NCBI GenBank assembly: GCA_026210745.1
Contig: CP110631.1
Location: 3,472,001 to 3,536,000, forward strand
Direction of reading: 5' to 3'
DNA from: Exobasidium rhododendri
Taxonomy: Eukaryota; Basidiomycota; Exobasidiomycetes; Exobasidiales; Exobasidiaceae
DNA length: 64,000 nucleotides
Part shown: in pieces, positions 38,003 through 48,280 of the stretch
Position numbering within the stretch: the stretch's first letter is position 1
Layout of the letters: each line of letters starts with the position of its first letter
Translations under genes and position numbers: made by a program
The notes under the pieces: model-generated
What the model was told of the DNA's origin: nothing
Databases searched by the model: none
The model's input: the letters and a program-made list of their open reading frames with translations, nothing else

Positions 38003-41000
38003 ATGATGACAAGGCCATCGAACCCTCTCACCACCACTTGTGACGAAGGTGTCTTGGCCTTACCGAATTCGCCCACCAAGCACGAGATCTCTACTCGGAC
38101 GACGGTAATCTCCAACCACTTACCCTCCAGTACTATACCAAACGACTGTGGGCGTCATATTAGTCTCGTAGAAGGGACCTCGGCGCCGGCTTTGTGTCGC
38201 CTTTCTATCCAAAGCAATACAGGCGATTTTATAAGCACAAAGAAAAGAAGATCCGTCATTGACAAGCGAGCGGGCAAGACGAAGGGCAGTGACAATAGTC
38301 GGAATCGTGACTTTATTCGCTGCTGTAACGACAACGACGGGAGCAAGAAGCTGTGTGGCGCAAGTAATACAGTCATGGAACTGCCCTCGTCGTCTTGGAC
38401 ACAAAAGGAGGCCAAAGGTCCCAGCGGAAGCGATTCTGTCCGCTCTTCTCCCGCCCACCTATCTACTTCCTTGTCCCTCTTATCGACGACTGCATCATCT
38501 TCATCATCATCGCCTTTCCCTTCCACATCAGTGCCTACCCTGAACAATCGCACTTGCTCTTCGCTACCACCTCCTCTCGTTCCTCAACCGCCGCCCTTGC
38601 CACCGCTGCTATCATCTTTTCGCAACGTCGCTCATCAAAATAACGGTCGCTACACAAGCCCTCTAGACTCGTCTCAGCATCCTCCCGCCAGTCACCATCT
38701 GCTGCAGGACAGACGTAATTACCCGTCGTCACAATCCCCTTGCGACCTCGCTCTTACTTCGTATAGCGGCAATCCGAAGCAAACTGTCGGAATTAGCTTG
38801 CACAACGGTCACAGACGTCGTTTACAAGAGCACAGTCAGGAAAGGCCACCGCACTGGAATCAAGATCGGAAGCAGAATTCCAGCAAACCAGTGCAGTTCG
38901 CTCCCAGGAAAACCCCCTTTCCCCCACGTCAGCCTGCCCCTCTAGACTCGTTGAGCCTGATTGAATCTCATCAAGCGTACCCTTGCCATATCGATTCGCA
39001 CTCAGGTATGAAGACTCCCACCGTCTTTCATCCTCGCAGAAAGCACCGGGCGCATGCAAGTGCTGGAATTTACGCCCCCAGGAAGAGAAAAGGTGAAGAT
39101 TATTATGACGTGCAAGAAAGATCGAAAAGACTGCAAAGGACAAAGAGCAGTCGAGAGTTGTATCAAGAAGACTCATACGATCTGCAGGGAGACTCACAGG
39201 GAGGAGAGAGCAATGTGAATCGGCAAGTCGCCGCAAGGACAGCACCGTCGTCGAGAAGGGTAACGTGTTGCCTCCCCTTGCCCTGTCTTTCTCAGCGCAG
39301 CCCTTTGCTGACTTTTCTTCTCTCTGCTTCTTCCTTTCCCCGACCAGTCTCATTATCGGCATACTCGTCGCAGCTCTGAACTACCGGCTGTGCAGAGCAG
39401 CGCCTCTCCTCCCTCAACGTCCTCCTCACCGCATCAGGACGGCGTCAAAGGGAAAGTGTCAAGACAAAGGATATCAGTTGCGTGCGATCCTTGCCGAGCG
39501 TTCAAGTAAGTGACAATATCTTTTACGATCTCGGTCCCTTTCTGGATTTTTTTTCCATGGTCGGGACATGTCTTCTCCCTATACTAACACCGACGACCAC
39601 CCTCTGCGCCCTCTCATCCTACAGACGAAGGTGTTCGGGACAATTGCCGTGTACACTCTGCCTGTCGAGGAACCGAGGAGAAGCATGCATCTACAACCCA
39701 GGGCCAAGCTCCAAGGCACCGCAAGCACATGAAGTCATTGCTGGCCAAGATCAAGCGTACGAAGTCAGCGAGAAAGAAGTGTTTCACAGAGGGTATCGAG
39801 AAAGTCAGGCAGAAGACGATAGACTGGATGTGTACTACTTTGCAAGTAGATCAGCCCCTAGGCGGGGCAATGCAAGAGAAGACGAGGAGGAGTCGGAAGA
39901 GCAGGAGGAGAAGGAGATCGAAGCAGTGTCTGTGGGAAGTGGCACTCGCCCGGAAGCCGCAGAGCAGGTCGCGGACACGGAGGAGACTAGCACTGACTCG
40001 GACTATTCTCTCGGTTTCGAATTCGACGACGACGACGAAGTCAACGACAACGACGGTAAGACAGTGAACAACGACGAGCGGAAGAGACAAGTCGAGAATA
40101 TGCACCACGTCAAGACCCCTTCCACTGAGAGCGATCAACGAGCTGCGTACCCACTCTATCCACCAATGTATCAGCACGCAATGACTGCAGTCCCGCCACC
40201 GCTTCCACCGATTCGATCCAGTCTGTACCGCTCTCTACCTGCGTGCGCTGCTACTGCTACTACTTCCACTATCCCTGCCGTCTCAGCGCATTCGACGCAG
40301 TACTACGGCCACTGCTACAATTCCCCTTCCTTCTGCTACGGAGCATCACTTCACGGTCAAGGACAAGCGACGTACTACCATCAAGAAGCAACAGCGTCAA
40401 CCTACGAAGACTCGACCCTGGCCTACCGTGCTCGATCGTACAGTGTGAATCATCATCCTCATTATCCTCCCTTTCCGTCATCATCCACCGAAGGAGCCGA
40501 TCGAGGTACGCAGTACACCCCTCAGCAATACAGCACAGAGCATTACCAGACGTATAACCGATCAGTGCCCACCACTTCTTATTCTTATCCTCCTTCTCAC
40601 TCAATGCCCTCCTTCGCTGACACTTATTGTACAAGTCAAGCGATGGCAAGATCGACATATCAGCAGTGTGGAGATGGCGTCAGCGCCCAGTCGAAAAGGG
40701 CGAGTGGCAGTAATGGAGTGAACACAAGTCAAATGCCCGTGCCAGTGGTAGGAAAGGCTTCGAGAGGGGAAACGAAGAAGGGCTATCGTAAAGGAAGCAG
40801 AAAGAAGGAAGTGAAAGCGAGTTCTTGTAAGGTGCAGTCACCCAAGAGCATTGCAAGGGGACCACCACCAGCACCACCTCGTCAGGATGATGGTCGCTCG
40901 TTGGAGGAGGAGGGCGAAGCAGCGCAAGACGGTGCCGGTGATGCAGCGCCGCCCTTGGAGAACAAGGGAGGTGGTGTGGAAGAGAATACTACTACGATGA

Positions 41001-41275
41001 CTGTCTCGGCACGCGAACAACAAGACGAGTCGACACAAATCGACTCCCAACCCACTGACAAGACAAAGGCGGAGGGAGAAGTGGTGGTTGTGCAGGCAGA
41101 GGAGGAGCCGGAAAGATTACATGCTGAGTGTGTCACTGCATCGATTAGAGCAGAAGAAGGAGCGTCACTCGAGGGGGCAAATCGAGTGGGGTCCACTCAC
41201 GTAATGTCGACACGAAGAAGAGGAAGCAGCCGCAAGATGTCCAAAGCGGAGACGGCTGAACGTACCATGCTGTGA
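38003..41275 (+). CDS. Zn(II)2Cys6 transcription factor
   Basis: Exons 38003-39259, 39348-39505 and 39625-41275 give 1,021 residues. The zinc cluster is in the middle: Cys at about 465, 468, 475, 481, 484 and 493 (CDPC, FKRRC, LPCTLC, GEAC), spacing CX2CX6CX5CX2CX8C, preceded by a basic KVSRQRISVA. It is read only after joining exons 2 and 3, because the last intron splits the Lys codon between the second and third Cys. Such proteins are fungal DNA-binding regulators that bind CGG-type half sites. The rest is low-complexity: Ser/Pro-rich before the cluster, acidic then Tyr/Ser/His-rich after it. No fungal-specific middle homology domain is visible. A stop lies 15 nt before the first ATG, so 38003 is a reasonable start unless an upstream exon exists. 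Confidence 0.85.
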
Positions 41276-41746
41276 GGAAGAAGGCGCCATGTAGCGCTAA
41301 GGAAGGACAGAGGGAAAGAGGCCGTGGGAGAAATCAGCTCAAATGACGGGGCGCTTCCGTGCGACTAGTATACATATATATAGGCTGTCTAGTCCTTGTA
41401 TTTACAATACTCTGTATAAATTCGACTCTCTGTCCACGTGCTATCACACAAATCAAACCTATTCCCCCTTTCCCAGTCCAACCTTGATACCGGTATGCCA
41501 AAGTGCCGCCCGCCATCGTAGTGGTTCGTGTCAATGCCTGCCTCATCTTAAGAGTACAGAAGAAGACGTTTACATCTCTGCAATAGAAACAGCAACAGAG
41601 ACGACAGTAGCAGCCAAAAACAACAGGAGGACACAAAATCTAATTTTATTGGAGTACACGAACGAGCATCTTTCGCAGATCTCACTTCAAATGCAAGCTG
41701 TTACAAAGCAGAAGAGGCAGAATAGGTAGTAGTAATCTAGAACAGC
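41276..41746. other. Convergent spacer
   Basis: This is the 3' flank of the Zn-cluster gene and of the permease. No gene is seen. Confidence 0.5.
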
Positions 41747-43573
41747 TCAGAAGAGAGCACCGTACATCCTCTTGTAGATCGGTCGACTATTCTCTTCTGC
41801 TCGCTCTTCTCGAAGGGTTTCGAGGGAGATGTACTCCAATCTACCAGTGGTAATGTCCATTTCGGAGACCTTGACAAAGGGCGTCTTGAACCAGAGCTTG
41901 TAAGGAACGTAGAAGAAGATGACGACCGGGACGGCAAGGAATGCTTGGAAAAAGTCGGTCGCTCGATCGGACGGACCCAATTCGCCCTCGCCGATGGGGA
42001 ATGCGGCAATGTAGAATTGGAAAATGACGACGAGAATGCAAAAGAGTCCTCCGAACCAGGAACCGTACACTCCCACAGGCGAGGCCCAGGGCAATTCTTC
42101 GACAGTGTGACCATTGTACTTCCACGCTCTTCGGAATTGAATGTGACAGAAGCACAAAGAGCCCCAAGTGAAGATTGAACTCAAACCAGAGATAGCGAGG
42201 AGCCAATTGAAGATTGTGCTACTGTTGGACGCGTAGATGACAAAGGCGAGGCATCCCATGAGGAGAGAAAGGAAGACGGCAGGCAAAGGTCGTCCCTCTC
42301 TGTCAATGTACGCGAAGATCTTGGGCGCTTGACCAGCTTGAGCCAGGCCGCACAGAGTTCGCGAAGCACCGTACACAGCAGAGTTGCCGACCGACAAGAC
42401 GGAAATCAGAATGACGGCGTTGAAGATCGATGGAAGGGCTTTGATTTGGCCAAGCTCAATGGCAATGACGAAGGGAGAAGCACGAGCATCGTAACTTGAG
42501 GTTCCAGAGAGCAGTTGAGGGTCAGTGTAGGGCACGATCAGACCGACGAGGAACAAGTTGACAATGTAGAAGATGGCGACACGCCAGAAGATCTGCTTGG
42601 AGGCCTTGGGGACTTCCTTTCTTGGATTACCCGTCTCGGCAGCAGCTAGACCGACCAATTCGGTACCGGCAAAAGCAAAGGCGGCAGTGACGAAGATGGA
42701 AACGAAACCTTTGAATCCGTTGTGGAAAGCACCTGGATCGTGCCAAGTGTGAGCTCCCTTGTACACGCCATCGGGCGCACCACCGACATCAATGACGATA
42801 GCGGCAATGATGAAACCAGTGACAGCAATAATCTTGACCATGGAAGCCACAAATTCAAACTCTCCGTATCCACGAACACCAAACATGTTGATGAAAACAA
42901 TGGCGAGCAAGAAGACGAGGACGTAAACACCTTGTGGGCAACTTGTCGAACCTGGCCAGTATTCCAAGACAATGGTCGCTGCAGTAAGTTCCAAGGGCAA
43001 CACGATAAACCATTGCATCCAGTACTACAGGTTAAGAGGAAAAAGTAGAAGCAAGATTTCAGTATGGGCGGTACGGAGGAAAAGAAAGTCACTTGCGTCA
43101 CTCACATTCCATCCCATGGCAAATCCCCAGGAGGGGTCCAAAAATCGAGTAGAGTAGGAAGCAAAGGAACCAGAGACAGGCAAGACGGTGGCCAATTCAC
43201 CGAGAGCCATGACGACACAGAAAAGCATGGCACCGATGAGCAAGAAATCGATCAACAAGAAACCGGGACCTCCGCTTGCCAAAGCACCACCAGATCCAAT
43301 GAAGAGACCGGTTCCGATAGAACCACCAAAGGCAATCATTTGCATGTGTCGACCAGTCAAGTGACGTTTCAAGGCAGTGTTGGCTCCCGGTGTCTGGATC
43401 TTGGCATGTCCTCCGCCATTTTCGTAGTCATCCGCCTTGTCAGACGAAGTCTTTTCCACGTCTTCCAATGGTCCGATCTTTCCTGTATTGTCGTAGTTTC
43501 CAGTACCAGTTCCAAGCATATTAGGCTCTTCTGCCTGCCTGAAGCCATCGACAAAATTGCTCATGAAACCCAT
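41747..43573 (-). CDS. Amino acid permease (yeast amino acid transporter family)
   Basis: Exons 43573-43106 and 43024-41747, both phase 0, give 581 residues. A hydrophilic N-terminus of about 70 residues precedes the first membrane helix with the signature HMQMIAFGGSIGTGLFIGSGGAL. Further family motifs are GFAMGWNYWMQWFIVLPLELTAA across the intron, FAFAGTELVGLAAAETGNPRKEVPKA, SVGNSAVYGASRTLCGLAQAGQAPK and SSIFTWGSLCFCHIQFRRAW. About 12 transmembrane helices are present. The family imports amino acids across the plasma membrane in symport with protons. It resembles the general amino acid permease group, but substrate cannot be fixed from sequence. Several GATA-type motifs lie upstream, consistent with nitrogen control. 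The lysines in the N-terminal tail are candidate ubiquitination sites by family analogy. Confidence 0.94.
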
Positions 43574-44228
43574 GGTGTGTATATATTATATCAGAGGGGG
43601 GGAAACTATTGAGAGCTCGCTTGTAGTGTGTCCGGAAGGAGGTGTCGAGAACCTTCTTTTTTGAAGGGGGTAGGTTCAGTGGTACACACCCTATGTTGGG
43701 AGGGGAGGGGAGATAGGTGGGGTGGCAAGAAGAATGGCGTGGAAAGGAGAACCTCGCTTTTCTTATACTAACAATACGAGGGGCCTCTCCAAGATAAAGA
43801 AGTTGCTTTCCTCTCGCTCTGGCATCTTTCTCTCCTCCTCTGCCTTGTCTCACCGGCCATTTTGATCGGTCTCTCCATGGGCGAATGCAGACTTATCATC
43901 AGCTTCCCCTGCTATCTCTAGACCCGCGCCCACTCCAACTTCGAGCATTTTACATTACAATAATCCGTCGCTGTAATTACTATAATTCCACCTTGTGTTT
44001 CCAGAGGTGTGGACGTCGTTGGAGGTTGTCGAGCACCTCGTCACTCTTCCCATTTTGATGCGTTTCCTTCTCCTGACGCGCAGACGGTTCTTCCCAAGAT
44101 AGGATAAATAAGGGCGTCGTATATCATCAGTGTAGGAATATTATAATCACTACTAGGCTAGATTGCCAAGCGCTAACTCAGGAAGAAAAGCAAATTCAGG
44201 AAAATCGCTGAACAAGACCAAAGATATA
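43574..44228. other. Permease upstream region
   Basis: No gene is seen between the permease start and the transposon-like element. It probably holds the permease promoter. Confidence 0.5.
43711..44102 (-). promoter_or_regulatory. Cluster of GATA-type motifs upstream of permease
   Basis: Four matches to the fungal GATA-factor core HGATAR lie within 530 bp upstream of the permease start: 43711 (agatag), 43792 (agataa), 43893 (ttatca, reverse strand) and 44097 (agatag). Fungal GATA factors control nitrogen-permease genes. The motif is short, so chance hits are possible. Confidence 0.3.
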
Positions 44229-44393
44229 CAGTAGAACCTCCGAGTTTTAATACGATTTGTCTTAATAACCCCCCAATGTTAATGAAAACAGCCCGGTCCC
44301 CGATTGGGACCTATGGAAATACTAAGAACCTCTCAGACCTAATTCCTAATGCAATTCGAAGAATTTTTAAGCCTGATATTAAGACTGGGAGGT

Positions 44394-44453
44394 CACACGT
44401 GGGAGTAACTTGGTTACACGTGGAAGTAACTTGGTTACACGTGGAAGTAACTT
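44394..44453. repeat. 21-bp tandem repeat inside the element
   Basis: Nearly three copies of a 21-bp unit start at 44394, 44415 and 44436. Each begins acacgtgg and continues with agtaactt. Copy 1 has one substitution and copy 3 diverges at its end. Each copy contains a CACGTG or ACACGTG core. Confidence 0.85.
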
Positions 44454-44601
44454 GTAATCTTTTTCTGCTTACTTTTTGGAGCTGACGCGTCTTGTATTGA
44501 CCAAATACCACAATGGCTCCTGCAATGCACTATTGTATCTTCAAATGTTGTATCCCAGCTGTCAATAGCAATGTGTATTGCTTCATACTAAACAAGGCAA
44601 T

Positions 44602-44868
44602 TTACTTCAAAAATCTTTTGTATTTCTTGTGTATTTTTGTATTGAGCCACTTGTCAGAGGCGGCAAGGGTTTTAGAGAGTGTGCCTTGCAACACTACTAT
44701 GCTATGCTGCATCTTTAGCCAGAAAGCAAGCTCTTTCTGAGTCTGCCCGGCATGCTCAATATTATGCTGGCATAGAGCCCGACGTAGGCTCTTAGAAAGA
44801 TGGGGCATAATGCCTAACAAATGGTGGTCAGAATAGAGGAATCGTGAAATTTTCAATTCAACTTTCAC
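44602..44868 (-). pseudogene. Transposase N-terminal remnant (CENP-B-type HTH)
   Basis: This 88-codon frame on the minus strand lies within the Tigger-like element. The segment from about residue 42 to 75 keeps the helix-turn-helix pattern (TQKELAFWL ... GTLSKTL ... SDKW). No downstream catalytic domain remains before the element ends, so it cannot encode an active transposase. Confidence 0.6.
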
Positions 44869-44938
44869 ACCTAATAACCCCCCATAGTTAATAAAAAAGG
44901 GCTGGTCCCGTTCGTATTAGAACTGGGAGGTTCTACTG

Positions 44939-46574
44939 TACAATTGATCGCAAATTATTCTACTCTTAATCTAATGAAGCCGCGGGGCGCCAATCCGTTC
45001 CGATGATTCTGCTCCAGAATTCGTATTCTTTTTTTGTGTCACCCTTTTCTTAAATCTCAGTCAGCACTCTCCTTTTGAACGGAATAATGTATATTTGCCG
45101 TAGAATGTCTACAACTGGACACGGCACCTCACCTGTACAAGAAGGTATGCAAAGGAGAAGGAGACCATGCGGTAATCTCGCCGTACCTCAATCTAATTCG
45201 CCAGACCTTGGCATTGCAGGGACGAGAGTCCTCGTACACCCCCCACAGGCCAAAGAGAGCAGGGAGGCTAGGAAAGGAGTAGCTTACGCAGCACAACGCC
45301 GGGTGGGAGGACTACTTCTGCCTTCCTTCCACTCACCCGCCACTGCTCGTGTGACAACTTTCATTGCATAAACTTAATTGAAAATGGACGCCTCGACAAT
45401 ATGTAGAGCTGAAAAAGAGTAGACAGCCGCGGGTAAATAAAAAGTCCTCCCTTTTCTAACTGTTCCCTCTCGAAAGTACTTTGCAGTATGTATATCAGTG
45501 CAGAATGTCACATTAAAACTTTTAGTCCATCCGCTTTTACGCCCAATCCTGAGATGCTGTCGTTCTGCACGCTCGCGTGTTTCAGGATCGCAAACTTTCT
45601 TATCTATCGGCCTCGTTTTCACCGCGCGGGGGAGCTTTCGTCGGTGAACAGAGGAGAGTCCTGCCTGATACGATTCGGTGAGATTTTTGGGAAAGGGAGG
45701 GGGGGGGGAAAGCGACATTCATGCTTGGTACGAGGGCTAAGAGACCAACAATCTCCAAATCACACCGGGTCTCATGAGCCGCGTATTTGAAAGCATTGAT
45801 GGACTTGTTAGATATAGAGACACCCGTCCTTGCACTACGCGAAAGATCGGTCGCATCCTGGCGCCGTACCATTGATTCAAATCACTAACGGAATTTGTCG
45901 AAGAAGACGAGGGTCTGAATCCTCTACTTGAGGGTGAGACTTACTGTAGGTCAATTTCACTAGACAAGAATTCCCTTACTTCTTTTACATAACGCATGAA
46001 AACGGCCTTAGTGCTGCCATACAGTATAAATGTCACTTGTCAAGGCTCTGATACATAGTGGTACGAGGAGGACGCAGCCGAACCATATCTATACGCGTGG
46101 TGTAAGGACGCGTGCCCTGTACCTCTGCATTCGTGACAGCCAGAGTCCGCCGTGTCGAGCTATAAAATTGAAGTGTCGACCCGTCTTTTGACAGGTGTGC
46201 TCGGATGGTGAGGATCGCCCGAATCGTTTGGCTGTCTTGAGAAAGGAAAGGGCGGCGGGGCGTTTATGCTCCTGCTGCTTAGAGTCTGGATCTCGCTTTT
46301 CCCTTCCTCCGCATCATCACCATCATCAACATCATCATAATAGGGCCAAGCCGTGAGTCGTATCGTATACTTCTCCCTCTCCTTCATCAGCACAAAATTC
46401 CCGCTTTTTGGCCCGTGCGAAATTCTCCTGTTTGGCGCGCTTGTCGTCGCTATAAGCGCTTCACTTTTCCTGGTGTGACCTTGATTGTCGAGCTCTCCTC
46501 TTGAGATTGCAGCCGCCCTCTACAATGGGCGTCTCCTTCCCTTTCACCATGTCACAACGACATCGTTTACCTCC
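44939..46574. other. Gene-poor region between the transposon and the DUF3445 gene
   Basis: Frames at 45075-45371 (+) and 45374-45718 (-) match nothing I know. A G8-10 run lies near 45700. The last few hundred bases should hold the promoter of the gene at 46575. Confidence 0.5.
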
Positions 46575-48088
46575 ATGACGTCTCCATTATCGCTACTGAA
46601 GCCTTTGTTTCCTGCTCTCTTGTCCTTTTCTCTTGTCTACGTTTTGATCACACTCTTTCAGCGTTATAAACGCTACTCGAAAGTGAATCTCGTCTCTAAT
46701 GCCAAAGGCGGACAAGGTGCACCAGCTTCCAATTGGATACTACCAGCTCCTCAATCCAAAACAGACATCTACACTACAGACGCCCCCAAATACAGGCCGT
46801 ACGTGTGCAAGCTGCCTCTTCTTTTCAACAACGTCGAGCTGACTTTTTCTTCCCTACACGCACTTTGCTTGCATGCAGCTTCAAATGGGGAGACCACAAC
46901 TTGACGATGGGGATCCGCTTCATCCCACAGACAGATTGGTTCCAGTTGTACAAGTCCTACCCTTCCTACATCCGACTAAGACGACTTCGTCACATCAGCA
47001 ATGGTTCCGATTCCGTAGATACTGTTGCTCACCCGACTAATCGAAATACTAAAGCAGCGTTGGAACTTGCTCGAGGAATCGCCGCCTATCTCTCTGCACG
47101 GTATTCTGATCTGTTTCAGCTTGATCTGGGAGATGGATGCTTGGATGCTGGACCGTTTGGCGAGAACGTGCGAGGAATCACGAGACTCGAATGTAGAGAG
47201 ATGGACCTACCGCAAGCTCACTGGACTTTGCTGGAAGTGGGTGAAGGAGGAGACGATCCAATGAGAGTGGCAGGTGAATTAGTCCCAGACGATCTCGCAC
47301 TCTTGCTACCCGATGACGATGCAGAACCAGATGAACGAGGCTTTGTCCAATATCGCTTGATATCTGCTTCGATTTGCACTGCTGGATTCTGGAGATTAAA
47401 GGACAAATTGAACAAGACTCTTCAGCAGATACACTTGGACGGCAAAGTCCCTGAATACGCTACAAAGCTGAAAGACCCGATGGACAGATTCTTCACCAAG
47501 ATGCAACCTGGCGGCATCAAATTAGCTGAAAGAAACAATTACTTCTTTCAAATCCTGACGAGAGAAGACTCACTGCGGAAGGTGTATCAACTTCAAGACG
47601 GCACACTTATACCAGATATCCTTGGTCATGAAGAAGACGAGAAAGCATGCTTGGATGATCGAACAGAGTTGACGTGGGGTGTGAGTACGAATGGGCCTGA
47701 GAACGTTTACGACGCGCAAGTTAAAGGACCGATGAAAGGAGTAGAAATGGTAGAGCTGCAGCCTATTCAGAATCCTTCGAATCTAGTCATGAGAACCGAA
47801 AGACAAACGCTGCGAAAACTACCAAAGAGCGGGGCAGTACTCTTCACCATCCACACTCATATGGTGCCGTTGGTCGTCATGGCAGAAGAAGCAGGCGTGC
47901 CTGGAAGACTAGCAGAAGCGATGCGTAATTGGCCAGACGGTGTCAGCTGGTACAAGGCGGCGAAATTGTACAAGGACTGCGTCTTGCCGTACTTGGATGA
48001 AAAGCACAGGCAACAACTACAGCGTGGAATCATCTCCAGCTCGCCCGAAGAAGAAGAAAAGAGAAGCAAGAAGGCCTATCCACTTTGA
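46575..48088 (+). CDS. DUF3445 (heme-dependent N-demethylase-like) membrane-anchored protein
   Basis: Exons 46575-46798 and 46879-48088 give 477 residues. An N-terminal hydrophobic segment (LFPALLSFSLVYVLITLF) should anchor it to a membrane. The conserved domain starts at RPFKWGDHNLTMGIR, joined across the intron, and runs on. Its recognisable end block is RTERQTLRKLPKSGAVLFTIHTHMVPL. Bacterial members include the heme-binding subunit of an oxidative N-demethylase. In fungi the family is common but little studied, so an oxidoreductase role is inference. The C-terminus is a Lys/Glu-rich tail. The start is the first in-frame ATG; an open frame continues upstream without another ATG. Confidence 0.85.
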
Positions 48089-48280
48089 TTCGCAATCCCT
48101 TCTCTAAAAGAGAGAGAGAGAGACAGCGACATGTAAGATAGACCGAGACTGCAAGAAGAAGTACACTGTAGATAGGTTGCTTGAGGTGAAGTGCGGTCGT
48201 GCGTAAATCCGCATGATGAGAGGGCGGCCGTGATGTTGAGTACATTCATGGACGGTCCACTGTTGGAACCAAATAGAACG
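48089..48280. other. Short convergent spacer with AG microsatellite
   Basis: It contains an (AG)n run at about 48107-48123. It separates the ends of the DUF3445 gene and the GAR-domain gene. Confidence 0.5.

Larger units (their letters stand above)
44229..44938 (-). mobile_element. Decayed pogo/Tigger-like DNA transposon (Tc1/mariner superfamily)
   Basis: The 710-bp element is bounded by TA duplications (44227-44228 and 44939-44940). The terminal inverted repeats start CAGTAGAACCTCC and match at 25 of 27 positions. Just inside each end is a 40-bp sequence in direct orientation (from 44261 and from 44871) beginning with a T-A-A-T-A-A-C6 motif. This end structure is typical of Tigger/pogo elements. 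On the minus strand, 44868-44602 reads 88 codons. Its middle (QTQKELAFWLKMQHSIVVLQ, then GTLSKTLAASDKW) resembles the CENP-B-type helix-turn-helix at the N-terminus of pogo transposases. The catalytic DDE part is missing, so it is non-autonomous. Confidence 0.82.

Noticed and set aside
44513-44740. 75-codon plus-strand frame starting MAPAMHY inside the transposon
   Set aside because: It overlaps the transposase remnant, which is on the opposite strand and explains the sequence better.
45075-45718. Two opposite frames (98 and 114 codons)
   Set aside because: No family resemblance; one runs through a poly-G tract. Kept as intergenic.
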